NCBI GenBank assembly: GCA_026770585.1
Contig: MU647039.1
Location: 157,870-171,289, forward strand
Origin: Baffinella frigidus
Taxonomy: Eukaryota > Cryptophyceae > Cryptomonadales > Baffinellaceae
Length of the DNA stretch: 13,420 nucleotides
Reading direction: 5' to 3'
Positions 5,691 through 12,676 of the stretch are shown here, in pieces (the first letter of the stretch is position 1; every line of letters begins with the position of its first letter). Below the pieces are notes generated by a model. That model did not search any database and was not told the DNA's origin. It saw nothing but the letters and a program-made list of their open reading frames with translations. The position numbers and the translations under genes were made by a program.

Positions 5691-5720
5691 GCGAGGTACC
5701 CCTGTACCTGAGAGAGAGTC
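5691..5720. mobile_element. KP right-end fragment, duplicate of 5394-5424
   Basis: GCGAGGTACCCCTGTACCTG followed by AGAGAGAGTC, identical to the right end and flank of KP copy 5. Because the flanking bases match too, this is a duplication of that locus and not a separate insertion. Confidence 0.75.
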
Positions 5721-5722
5721 AT

Positions 5723-6029
5723 CCTCAGCACCGCTCCAACAGACAGCGCGCGCGTCGCGTGACCCCATCGGTCAGATCCTTCTGGAGATGATGTCAGGAT
5801 TAGTGAGCCCACGAACAAGGGAAGGTCTGTGCGCCCATCCAACACCCACATCTGCTGCATCGTTCTGATGAGAGGCGGCAGGTGCGCCCCACCCTCAACA
5901 CCGCTCCAACAGACAGCGCGAGCGTCGCGTGGCCCCACTGGTCAGATCCTCCTGGAGATCAAGTCAAGATTCAGAGATTAGTGAGTCCACGAACAAAAGA
6001 AGGTCTGTGCGCCCGTCCAACCCACACCC
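5723..6029 (+). repeat. Tandem duplication, 170-bp period
   Basis: About 5723-5850 and 5893-6029 share CACCGCTCCAACAGACAGCG, GTCAGATCCT, CTGGAGAT, ATTAGTGAG, CCACGAACAA and GGTCTGTGCGCCC with scattered differences. A third, much weaker match starts near 6176. The overlapping open frame 5882-6346 follows the repeats and runs into R copy 3, so I do not call it a gene. Confidence 0.7.
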
Positions 6030-6035
6030 CTAATG

Positions 6036-6124
6036 TGATCCGAAAGGAAGCATGGCTTTTCTGCAGAAAAAGTTCCGGTATCCGCCTATGGTGGGAGTTA
6101 AAAGAACCTAAAGGACCTAAAGGA
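6036..6124 (+). repeat. Dispersed repeat R, copy 3
   Basis: TGATCCGAAAGGAAGCATGG, CTTTTCTGCAGAAAAAG, CCTATGGTGGGAG, then AACCTAAAGGACCTAAAGG. It is close to copy 5 (12028-12115). The tail is a short tandem repeat of CCTAAAGGA, as often seen at the 3' end of retroposed elements, but no tRNA- or 7SL-like head is recognisable. Confidence 0.72.
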
Positions 6125-6365
6125 CCCCTGCTGGCTCGTCTTGAGAAAAACATGGGGGCGCGCCTCACTTTGCGCACCGCTACAACTGACCGTGCGTGCG
6201 CCGCGCGGGCCCCTGGTGGCATGTCTTGCTGCTTTTTGGCACTGCCATCTGCCAGCTTGCATGCCCACCCCTCCCGTAGGGATGCGTTGTGGCCTGTGGG
6301 CGCACACCATCACCAACACATGCATCACAACGCAAAACCGACTTGACATCCTCCCACACACACCT
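6125..6365. other. Spacer with no supported gene
   Basis: Several overlapping open frames on both strands, none with clear coding character. The 6176-6220 part weakly resembles the 170-bp duplication unit to its left. Confidence 0.4.
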
Positions 6366-6780
6366 CGCGAAACCTAAACCATAAACCCAATACCACAACC
6401 TAAATCCTAAATATCGAATACAAACCACCTCCCTGAACCCTTCATCTTAAACCTTGAGCGTCACTAAACGACACTCCTGAACCCTAAACCTGAAATCTGA
6501 ACCATACACCTTGCCCCACCTGAACTCAAACCCCTAAATCCTAAACCTTAAACCCTAGCCATGAAACCCTGTGGAATAATTAAACATCACATTTACAAAA
6601 ACCCTACACCCTAAAGCTCCTGAACCCTAAACCCTAAACCCTAAACCCTAAACGTCCCTCAGGTAAACCCTGAACTCCAAACCCAAAACAAATATCCTTA
6701 TAATACTCATCGACCCTGAACCAGAAACCCTAAATCCTAAACCCTGTACCCTAAAACCTGCCTCAGCTTCGCGCTAACAC
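6366..6780 (-). repeat. Degenerate telomere-like tract
   Basis: CCTAAACC-type heptamers, heavily diverged and interrupted, with a cleaner run of four CCCTAAA units near 6624-6652. Same strand sense as 5501-5690. Confidence 0.75.
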
Positions 6781-6857
6781 TTCCAGTCTTGCATCAGTGC
6801 ACTCTGCAGTTCTACAGTCCCCAGATGCACATTGGGAGAGACACATAAAAATACATA

Positions 6858-6942
6858 TTTCCTCGGTGTTTGTTGCGTTGACTAAAGGTCTAGGGTATGC
6901 GTGCGCGTTCCTTCTTGGGAAAACTCGCATACCTCGTAAATA
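6858..6942. repeat. Diverged copy of the 7656-7865 locus lacking the KP insertion
   Basis: GGTGTTTGTTGCGTTGAC, TAAAGGTCTAGGGTA (6883-6897) and TGCGTGCGCG followed by ACTCGCATACCT match the sequences on either side of KP copy 6. Here the 15-bp site occurs once and uninterrupted, so it represents the empty site. Confidence 0.8.
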
Positions 6943-6943
6943 C

Positions 6944-7660
6944 TAAATTCTCAACCCTAAATTCCTAAATCGTAAAACCTAAACTTTAAATCCTAAACCC
7001 TGAATCCTGAACCCCAACCCTTAAACCTTAAACCCTAAACCCTAGACTGTTTCCCCTCCCTCTCCAACACATTTACCGTCCTTCTTCAAACTCATTCATA
7101 CAACTTTAAATACTAAACCCTAAACCCTAAACCCTAGAAACCCAGAACCGGAAACCCTAAACCTTAAACCCAAAAACCTACAGGTTAAACCCTACCACAT
7201 GATCACTACACCCTACATCTTAAATCATAAACCCTCACTCCTAAACCCTAAACCCTAAACCCTAAACCCTGAATCCCTAAACCTTAAACCCTAAACCCTG
7301 GATCCTGAACCATAACCCCTGAACCATAAACCCTAAACCATAGACTCCTTCCCCTCCCTCTCCCACACACTGACCTTCAACTTCTTCAAATCTATTCAGA
7401 TGACTTTAAATCCTAAACCTGTACAAAACCCTTTAGAAACCCTGAACCCTAGAAACCCCAAACCCCAAACCTTCAACTCTAAACTTCAAACCCTACAGGT
7501 TACACCCTAACACATGAACACTACACCCTACATCTCAAACCATAAACCCTCACTCCTAAACCCTATACCCTAAACCCTAAACCCTAAACCCTACATCCTG
7601 ACCCCTAAATCCTAGAGCCTAAACTATAAACGATAAACCCCGAAGCAAACCCACATTTTC
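6944..7660 (-). repeat. Degenerate telomere-like tract with internal segmental duplication
   Basis: Long run of diverged CCCTAAA units. Within it, about 7043-7290 and 7341-7605 are two copies of one segment. Both contain CCCCTCCCTCTCC, CTTCTTCAAA, CTACAGGTTA, the CACATGA...CACTACACCCTACATCT block and ATAAACCCTCACTCCTAAAC. The offset changes from 298 to 315 bp across the unit, so indels have accumulated. Confidence 0.78.
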
Positions 7661-7680
7661 TTGGTGTTTGTTGCATTGAC

Positions 7681-7828
7681 TAACGGTCTAGGCTACAGGG
7701 GTACCTCGCTCAAAAGAAACCGCCCCCCCCTAGGACCCTACAGTAGGACTATGCCTAGGGACCTACGGTGGTCCTAGGGGGGGGGGGGGGTTCTTATGAG
7801 CGAGGTACCCCTGTAACGGTCTAGGCTA
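7681..7828. mobile_element. KP palindromic element, copy 6, with 15-bp target-site duplication
   Basis: The element core runs from CAGGGG (7696) to CCCCTG (7813), 118 bp, in the same orientation as copy 5. It is bounded by two exact copies of TAACGGTCTAGGCTA (7681-7695 and 7814-7828). A diverged paralogue of the locus at 6858-6942 has one copy of this 15-mer and no element. Together these show insertion with duplication of about 15 bp. One arm reads CTCAAAAG in place of CTCATAAG. Confidence 0.9.
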
Positions 7829-7861
7829 TGCGCGCGCGGGCCTCCTTGGCCCAACTCGCAT

Positions 7862-8031
7862 ACCTAAACCCTGAACCCTAGAAACCTCAAACCGTCTCTA
7901 CCCCCCCCCGAACCGTAAAGTCAATCCTTTTCGAAAGTCGACACCGGTGACGCGCTGTGTGTCTCCCCGTCGACGCCACAGCGCCTGTAAACCACCCCCT
8001 AGTGGGTTCTCTGCCTGGTAGAAGCTCGTTG
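7862..8031. other. Short telomere-like tail and unassigned spacer
   Basis: 7862-7890 carries the last few CCCTAAA-like units. The rest has no supported feature. Confidence 0.5.
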
Positions 8032-8091
8032 TACGGAACCGCCAAGTGTCCGGCTATGGTGGGATTGAATCAAGCCTAAACGGTCCTAAAT
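8032..8091 (+). repeat. Dispersed repeat R, copy 4 (degenerate)
   Basis: ACGGAACCGCCAAGTGTCCG, GCTATGGTGGGA, then GCCTAAACGGTCCTAAA follow the order of the second half of repeat R. Strongly diverged, and the first half is not recognisable. Confidence 0.45.
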
Positions 8092-8296
8092 CAAAGTCAA
8101 TAATCGACTTTGAATTGTGTATTTTGCGAATTAAAAAGACACATAGAACCGCCCTCAGATTTTTAGATTAAGGGGTGCCAGGCCCTCAAAACGAGGCTTT
8201 GCGACACTTATTGACACTTATTGACTTTATTCGAAAGTGAGAATGCACGGTGCAGAAATGAGGCGAGCTTAGGAAAATACTCGGGTAATCATCCGG
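8092..8296. other. AT-rich spacer with small hairpin
   Basis: TCAAAGTC (8092-8099) pairs with GACTTTGA (8107-8114). A CTTATTGACA-type tandem repeat lies at 8207-8230. No gene is seen. Confidence 0.4.
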
Positions 8297-8689
8297 TTGA
8301 ATCCTAAGGCAAGAAACTGCCACTACCCATATTTGAGGGTTCCATCAGAGGCAGACTTCCATAAGGGAGCCCAGTCCCCCGATGGTTCCCGCAGAGCACC
8401 CGTCGATGGCCTCTGCCTACTCCACACACAGTTGCCCCGGACTGGGCAAAAATATGTGGACCACTCTCCTTGCGGGCCACTTACCACGCGAGGAGAGCAG
8501 AAAACCCCTCCACCACCTAGGCCCCCCACGTTGCAGTGCGAGAAAAAGCCCTTCTATGCGGAGTTTCCTGGTCCTGAGGCGGGCCCGTCGGGCACTCGAT
8601 TGGGTGTAACATTTGAACACCAGGGCTCATTTCACTTTTCTCGACGGTTCTGGAATCCTCAAAAGGTCCTCTTCAAATCCGCTGAATAA
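8297..8689 (+). CDS. Weak open reading frame, possible exon or gene remnant
   Basis: A stop-free frame of 131 codons ending at TAA 8687-8689. It has no ATG near its left end; it opens with TTG, which is not a credible eukaryotic start. The translation is not strikingly low-complexity (CHYPYLRVPSEADFHKG near the start, VTFEHQGSFHFSRRFWNP near the end), and I recognise no domain. Base composition is near even, unlike the two GC-rich genes in the window, and third positions are not clearly biased. A chance frame of this length is possible. No clear acceptor or donor delimits it. Treat it as an unproven candidate. Confidence 0.2.
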   Translation: MNPKARNCHYPYLRVPSEADFHKGAQSPDGSRRAPVDGLCLLHTQLPRTGQKYVDHSPCGPLTTRGEQKTPPPPRPPTLQCEKKPFYAEFPGPEAGPSGTRLGVTFEHQGSFHFSRRFWNPQKVLFKSAE

Positions 8690-8730
8690 ATCTGGGGCAT
8701 CAGAGGCCCGAAAACATACTCAAAACATGA

Positions 8731-8938
8731 CTCCCCAAAACCCACCGCATCTGGTTTTGCACACCCTTCCCCCCCTCCTCGCCGAAACCTTGTGCCGACA
8801 AAGATGCTCAAGTTTTCAAGGCCTACAACTTTGTGGTAAGATTTTTTTTGAAGTAAGCTGGGGCAGAAAAAGTTGATTTCGTTGATTATGGAGGCATCTT
8901 AGTCCGTGACATTGGAGCCATTTCTGGATTTTCTGCTA
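8731..8938 (+). pseudogene. Possible decayed coding fragment
   Basis: One frame reads PKPCADKDAQVFKAYNFV up to a GTAAGA donor-like site at 8836. After a TAA at 8854, the same frame reads AEKVDFVDYGGILVRDIGA and then ISGFSAK to a TAA at 8936-8938. Both parts look like protein, but a splice joining them in frame is not evident; the nearest acceptor would make a 31-bp intron and shift the frame. It could be a degenerate exon pair or chance. Confidence 0.2.
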
Positions 8939-9008
8939 AATAACCTGTTTGTGCTTCTCGTCCCCCTCGTGCCAATAACCTGTCCCAGATCTCGTGTTAA
9001 TAACCTGT
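8939..9008 (+). repeat. Three spaced copies of AATAACCTGT
   Basis: At 8939, 8974 and 8999; the last two continue identically as AATAACCTGTCCCAG followed by a similar CTCGTG/CTTGCC block. A short degenerate tandem array of unknown role. Confidence 0.6.
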
Positions 9009-9145
9009 CCCAGCTTGCCGAAAAGACCTCTGTTCGAAAGGGGCAGAGCAAAGAATTTGAATTTTGCTGACACGAAGTCGCGACTGTTCTCGGCATTTTA
9101 CGTCCCACACTTCAGACCCCTCACGCCAAAAGTCAACTCCCTCCA

Positions 9146-9525
9146 GGCAAATCCGGGACTTATCAACTTTTGGTTCAGATTTCCTCGGCCGAGCTCCGAG
9201 ATTTGACAGCAAAATGTCAAATTCAACACACGGATTTTGCCTGGGAGAAAAATGACTTTTAAGATATTGGTTTGTCATTTTTGGGCGAATGCGACCCGTG
9301 TTTTCTCCTCGCCTCCCGAAACGTCATCAAAACACTCACCCATGACATTTTGCTGTCAAATCGTGTTTTGATGACGTTTCGGGAGGCGAGGAGAAAACAC
9401 GGGTCGCATTCAATATTCGCCCAAAAATGACAAACCAATATCTTAAAAGTCATTTTTCTCCCAGGCAAAATCCGTGTGTTGTCAACTTTTGGGAGGTTTC
9501 TCTTCGGACCGGTTCCGAGGTTTTT
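9146..9525. repeat. Diverged direct repeats around the large inverted repeat
   Basis: About 9146-9205 and 9462-9525 share CCAGGCAAA, ATCCG, TCAACTTTTGG, TTTC and CGG..TCCGAG blocks in the same orientation. The second overlaps the right end of the perfect inverted repeat, so the palindrome seems to have formed within a pre-existing duplicated segment. Confidence 0.5.
9225..9480. repeat. Near-perfect 111-bp inverted repeat with 27-bp spacer
   Basis: 9225-9335 and 9363-9480 are reverse complements with no substitution that I can find over 111 bp. The only difference is 7 bases present in the right arm and absent from the left, where a GAAT direct repeat has probably collapsed. The spacer (9336-9362) pairs a second time: CATTTTGCTGTCAAAT inverts a copy just left of the structure (about 9201-9218). 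It lies about 115 bp before the ATG of the next gene. It is either a young inverted duplication or a MITE; its transcript would form a long hairpin. Confidence 0.88.
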
Positions 9526-9595
9526 TCTCCGTAAACTCTCGAGTCTAAAACACTGCGCCCAATCAACGGCATTCTCGGATCCCAGCATCGTCGAG

Positions 9596-11264
9596 ATGAT
9601 CCCTCCCATGGCAGCGATGGCGCTCGCCGGCTCCACGGCAGCGATTGCGGTCCGCACCCATCCCCTCCCCTCCGCGCTCCGCGGCCAGGCCGGCACACAC
9701 AGTGCTTGAACGGATCTTGAGCAAGGGGATCTCTCCCTCGACGCCCTCTGACCCCTTTCCCCATCCGCAGGCATCCGCAGGCCTGTGCGCGAGCCACCCC
9801 AACAACCACGCACTGCCGATCTCGTCGAGAGGTGCGGCGAAGATCGCGGGCCCGGCGGCGCCGTCCCTGCCTGCCGAAACCTTCGCCCAGTACCTTCATC
9901 GCCGCAGCCTACTCTGCAAGAACGACCAAGAGGAGGTCGGCATCATGGAGGTGATGGCAGGGTCGGTGTCGCCCTCCCCGGCGCGCGGCGTCGACATGGC
10001 TCGCAAGGGCCTCGAGCGATCTTTTGCCGCCGCTCCCGCTGGAGAGGGGCAACCGGTGCCGAAGCAGACTTCCCCGCAAGTACAGTCTGCCGCTCCGCTC
10101 GCCGCGGCGGCTCCGCTCACCAAAGCTGCTCCGCTCGCCGTGGCTGCCCCGCTCGCCGCGAAGCCCGCCGCGAAGCCGCAGTTCACCTACACTCCTCTCC
10201 CTCTCCCTCCCGTGAACGATGCCTACCTCTACGCGAGCCAGAAGAAGTCGACGCGCGCCGTGCCCTCTTCGCTCACGCCGTGGGTCCGCCAGAACGCGCT
10301 GCAGCGGAGGAGGCGCCCTAACGCTTCCTCTGCCTCGCCGTACTCCCGCCCGGACTCCTCTCCGCAGCCCTCTCCGCAGCCCTCTCCCCAGCAGCGCGCG
10401 CCCGCTCCCTCGCAGTCGCCGTACTCCCGCTCGTTGGAGCAGGCTGTCCCTGCCTCGCCCTACTCCCAACCGGAGTCGCCGGCGCCTTCTCAGACGCCTT
10501 CTCCCACGCTGACGGCGACGCGGAGGGAGGTCGCTCCCAGCGTGCGGCAACGCACGCCGCCCCCCATGAACGCGCCGCACGCGCGCCCGGCGATGGCGCC
10601 CTACTCTCCTCCGCCGCGGATGGTCCCCGACACCCCGAACGCCAACCAGGCCCGCCGCGAAAGCCGGCTCCCGGAGGATCGTGAGGAGGATGCCCTCGCG
10701 CCCCACTCCCCCCCGCCGCGGATGGCGGAGCCGCTGTCGTTCGCGGAGCGCCTCTCGCTCGAGTCGGTCGTGGAGGAGCTCGCGGTGCAGGAGGAGGAGG
10801 AGGAGCGCCGCGCGGAGCAGGAGGAGGAGCGTGTGCAGGGGGAGGAGGAGGCGCGTCTCGTGACGGCGGAGGTGGCGGAGGAGGAGGCGCTCGTGGAGGC
10901 GGCCATGTCCTCGGTGGAGACGTCGCGCCACGGTGCAGGAGGGGACGCGCACAAGCCGCTCCTGGTCCAGGAGGAGGGCGACAGCGAGGGCGACGAGGGG
11001 GAGCTCAGCACGGGGGGCGAGTGGGCGGGGCACGCGGCGGCTGTTGGAGCCGTTGCCGCCCCTGCTCCGCCGGCGGTGGTCAAATACGCGTACGCCCCCC
11101 TGCCTCAGCCGGAGAGGCCGGTGGTGGCGTTGCGCGGGGGGGTCCGCTCGGGGCGGGTTGGGGAGAAGCATGGTTTTCTGGTGGGGAAGGCGAGCAAGCG
11201 CGCGAAGCCGTTTGTGTGCGGGGCTGTTGAGGAGTCTGCTAACGACTTCTTCGCGAAGCGATAG
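9596..11264 (+). CDS. Long disordered Pro/Ser/Ala-rich protein with Glu-rich helix, probable 5' intron
   Basis: I do not recognise a family. The main exon is open from before 9771 to TAG 11262-11264, with high GC at third positions. Its uninterrupted frame begins only with a TTG (9645), so a spliced start is likely. ATG 9596 opens a short Ala-rich exon (MIPPMAAMALAGSTAAIA). Two junctions keep frame: 9649 to 9771 (about 515 residues) and 9701 to 9781. The fallback is ATG 9945 (439 codons), but the stretch before it (ETFAQYLHRRSLLCKNDQEE) looks coding. In order: APL repeats (10087-10170); FTYTPLPLP near 10182; a basic QRRRR patch near 10305; SPYS repeats (10330-10465); two PPPRM repeats (near 10610 and 10710); a Glu-rich helix (10756-10920); YAYAPLPQP near 11085, echoing the N-terminal motif; and a basic Gly/Lys tail ending NDFFAKR. 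The Ala-rich start could be part of a targeting signal, but this is weak. It looks like a scaffold or linker protein; localisation and partners are unknown. Confidence 0.72.
9650..9780 (+). other. Candidate 5' intron of the disordered-protein gene
   Basis: Ends in a strong pyrimidine-rich double acceptor, CCCCTTTCCCCATCCGCAG then GCATCCGCAG (AG at 9770 and 9780). Donors that keep frame are GTCCGC at 9650 (to 9770, 121 bp) and GTGCTTG at 9702 (to 9780, 79 bp). Neither donor matches GTRAGT well, so the exact junction is open. Confidence 0.45.
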
Positions 11265-11291
11265 AGAGAGAGGAGATAGCTAGATAGAGAT

Positions 11292-11326
<35 letters not shown>

Positions 11327-11337
11327 CAGAGAGAGAC
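11263..11337 (+). repeat. GA-rich microsatellite after the stop codon
   Basis: GATAGAGAGA-type repeats start at the stop codon and fill the early 3' UTR. They may mark a past frame extension or slippage, but all frames soon contain stops. Confidence 0.85.
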
Positions 11338-11464
11338 CTGTGGTGAAGTAGTAGAATGTGTGTGTGGGGGGTATGTACGGATGACGAGGAGGGGGTAGGT
11401 GACGCGAGAGGTGGGGTGTGGTGGGGGGGGGAGACTTACACGGAGGACTTACAGGGGGGTGTCG

Positions 11465-11470
11465 AATAAA
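11465..11470 (+). promoter_or_regulatory. AATAAA, possible polyadenylation signal
   Basis: A single AATAAA about 200 bp after the stop of the disordered-protein gene, before the KP/TL cluster. Many protists do not use this hexamer, so support is modest. Confidence 0.3.
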
Positions 11471-11564
11471 GGACTCGCGGGAAATACGTGCACGTGCTGT
11501 GGGGTATCTCTCGCATGCTGCTTTGTTTCTGTATTGCTCTCGATACAGGTCCTAGATAGCCCCG

Positions 11565-11630
11565 TATCCCTTAAGTGGCGAGGGGGTCTTAAAGGACCCC
11601 CTACAGGCCCTACGGTAGGGCGTATGGGCC
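11565..11630. mobile_element. TL element, copy F (left portion, interrupted)
   Basis: TATCCCTTAAGTGGCGAGGG, then GGCCCTACGGTAGGGCGTATG and GGCC, as in the TL family, but the right end (CACTTAAGGGATA) is absent. The KP copy 7 left end starts where the TL right arm should continue. The TGGCCAC just after KP copy 7 (11745) could be the displaced remainder. Confidence 0.65.
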
Positions 11631-11916
11631 TACAGGGGTACCTCGCTCATAAGAAACCGCCCCCCCCTAGGACCCTGCAGTAGGACTATGCCTAGGGGCC
11701 TATGGTGGTCCTAGGGGGGGGGCAGTTTCTTATGAGCGAGGTACTGGCCACCTCGGCCACTTATGGCAACAAGTGGACCCTACTAAGTGGACCGCACTAA
11801 GTGGACCGCACTAAGTGGACCGCACTTAGTGGATCATGGCCAGTAAGAGTGGATCACTCTCACTCATCGACACTGCGCGCTGTCTCATCTGCAGCCTCCA
11901 CACAGGTACCCCTGTA
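11631..11916. mobile_element. KP element, copy 7, split by a 165-bp insertion
   Basis: 11631-11744 is a KP element from TACAGGGG to GCGAGGTAC, in the copy 5 orientation. The missing right tip (CCCTGTA) occurs at 11910-11916. Between them is a 165-bp segment bounded by the direct repeat AGGTAC (11739-11744 and 11904-11909), so it looks like an insertion into the GGTACC site. The tip abuts copy 8 head to head, giving a perfect 24-bp palindrome at 11904-11927. Confidence 0.65.
11771..11832 (+). repeat. 14-bp tandem repeat (AAGTGGACCGCACT)
   Basis: About four units inside the segment that splits KP copy 7; the first and last are imperfect. It is followed by an AGAGTGGATCACTCT hairpin (11846-11860). 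There is no coding evidence. Confidence 0.8.
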
Positions 11917-12125
11917 CAGGGGTACCTCGATCATAAGAAAACGCACCCCCCCTAGGACCACCATAGGGCCCTAGGCATAGCCCTACTGTAGGGTCCTAGG
12001 GGGAGGCGGTTTCTTATGAGCGAGGTATGATCCGAAAGGAAGCATGCCTTTTCTGCAGAACCAGCTCCGGTGTCCGCCTATGTTGGGAGCTCGAAGAACC
12101 TAAAGGACCTAAAGGTACTCCTGTA
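11915..12125. mobile_element. KP element, copy 8, split by repeat R
   Basis: 11915-12027 runs from TACAGGGGTACCTCG to GCGAGGTA, in the copy 1 orientation. The tip TACTCCTGTA resumes at 12116-12125, after repeat R copy 5. Joining the two parts gives a standard KP end with one substitution. A TA (or GGTA) is duplicated at the junction. Confidence 0.75.
12028..12115 (+). mobile_element. Dispersed repeat R, copy 5, inserted in KP copy 8
   Basis: TGATCCGAAAGGAAGCATGC, TTTTCTGCAGAACCAG, CCGGTGTCCGCCTATGTTGG, GAGCTCGAAGAACC, then the CTAAAGGAC tail. Its clean placement inside a KP arm shows that R is itself mobile and fixes its limits at about 88 bp. No open frame; not recognised as a known SINE. 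Confidence 0.78.
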
Positions 12126-12154
12126 GCGGGCACGAAGTGTGCATGGTAGGTTGC

Positions 12155-12306
12155 CCAGTCTCATCCGGACGAGTATTTATGATAAATACGCACCGGCAAC
12201 GAAAATTACGACACAGATGTTTTAATAACTACTAGTATGATCGATTTGTGTAGTAAATTTCGTCGCCTTTGCGTATTTATCATAAACACTCGCCGCGATG
12301 AAGTCT
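12155..12306. mobile_element. MITE-like element with about 49-bp inverted arms
   Basis: 12170-12218 and 12243-12291 are imperfect reverse complements sharing TTTATGATAAATACGCA, GGC, ACGAAA and a CACA block; weaker pairing extends outward to about 12155 and 12306 (GTCTCATC/GATGAAGTCTC). The left arm holds its own palindrome, GTATTTATGATAAATAC. The loop is short (12219-12242). It is unrelated to the KP and TL families. Confidence 0.75.
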
Positions 12307-12335
12307 CAGACGAGCCTGCAGGACGAAGCTGAAAG

Positions 12336-12649
12336 GGGGTATTGGGGTACAGGAGTACCTCGCTCAGAAGAACCCCCCCCCCCCTAGGACCCTACAGGGG
12401 TACCTCGCTCAGAAGAAAACACCCCCCCCTAGGACCCTACAGGGGTACCTCGATTACAAGAAAACGCCCCCCCCTAGGACCCTACAGTAGGCCTATGCCT
12501 AGGGCCTTATGGTCGTCCTAGGGGGGTGACGTTTTCTTGTAATCGAGGTACCCCTGTACAGTAAGGCTATGCCTAAGGCCCTATGGTGGTCCTAGGGGGG
12601 GGGGGCAGTTTCTTATGAGCGAGGTACCCCTGTACGGGGTATTGGGGTA
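12336..12649. mobile_element. Nested KP elements with 14-bp target-site duplication
   Basis: An outer KP element (12350-12632) is flanked by GGGGTATTGGGGTA on both sides (12336-12349 and 12636-12649). Inside lies a complete inner KP (12440-12556), whose arms carry CGATTACAAG/CTTGTAATCG in place of CTCATAAG. The outer left arm occurs twice as a 45-bp tandem repeat (12350-12394 and 12395-12439). The outer right half resumes at 12559 with CAGTAAGGCTATGCC. The inner insertion point is a TA in the outer centre. Confidence 0.82.
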
Positions 12650-12676
12650 CATGGCGTACCAGGAGCCGCCCACTCC

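Noticed and set aside
9259-9813. Reverse-strand 184-codon frame
   Set aside because: It reads through both arms of the perfect inverted repeat, so it repeats its own antisense; this is not gene-like.
9909-11171. Long reverse-strand open frame (420 codons) across the GC-rich gene
   Set aside because: It is Arg/Leu-rich antisense reading of a GC-rich, codon-biased gene. The forward frame has coherent repeats, a Glu-rich helix and a sensible C-terminus.
11263-11400. Extension of the disordered protein through TAG if stop codons were reassigned
   Set aside because: The sequence after the stop is a GA microsatellite with no protein-like content, so TAG is the natural end.
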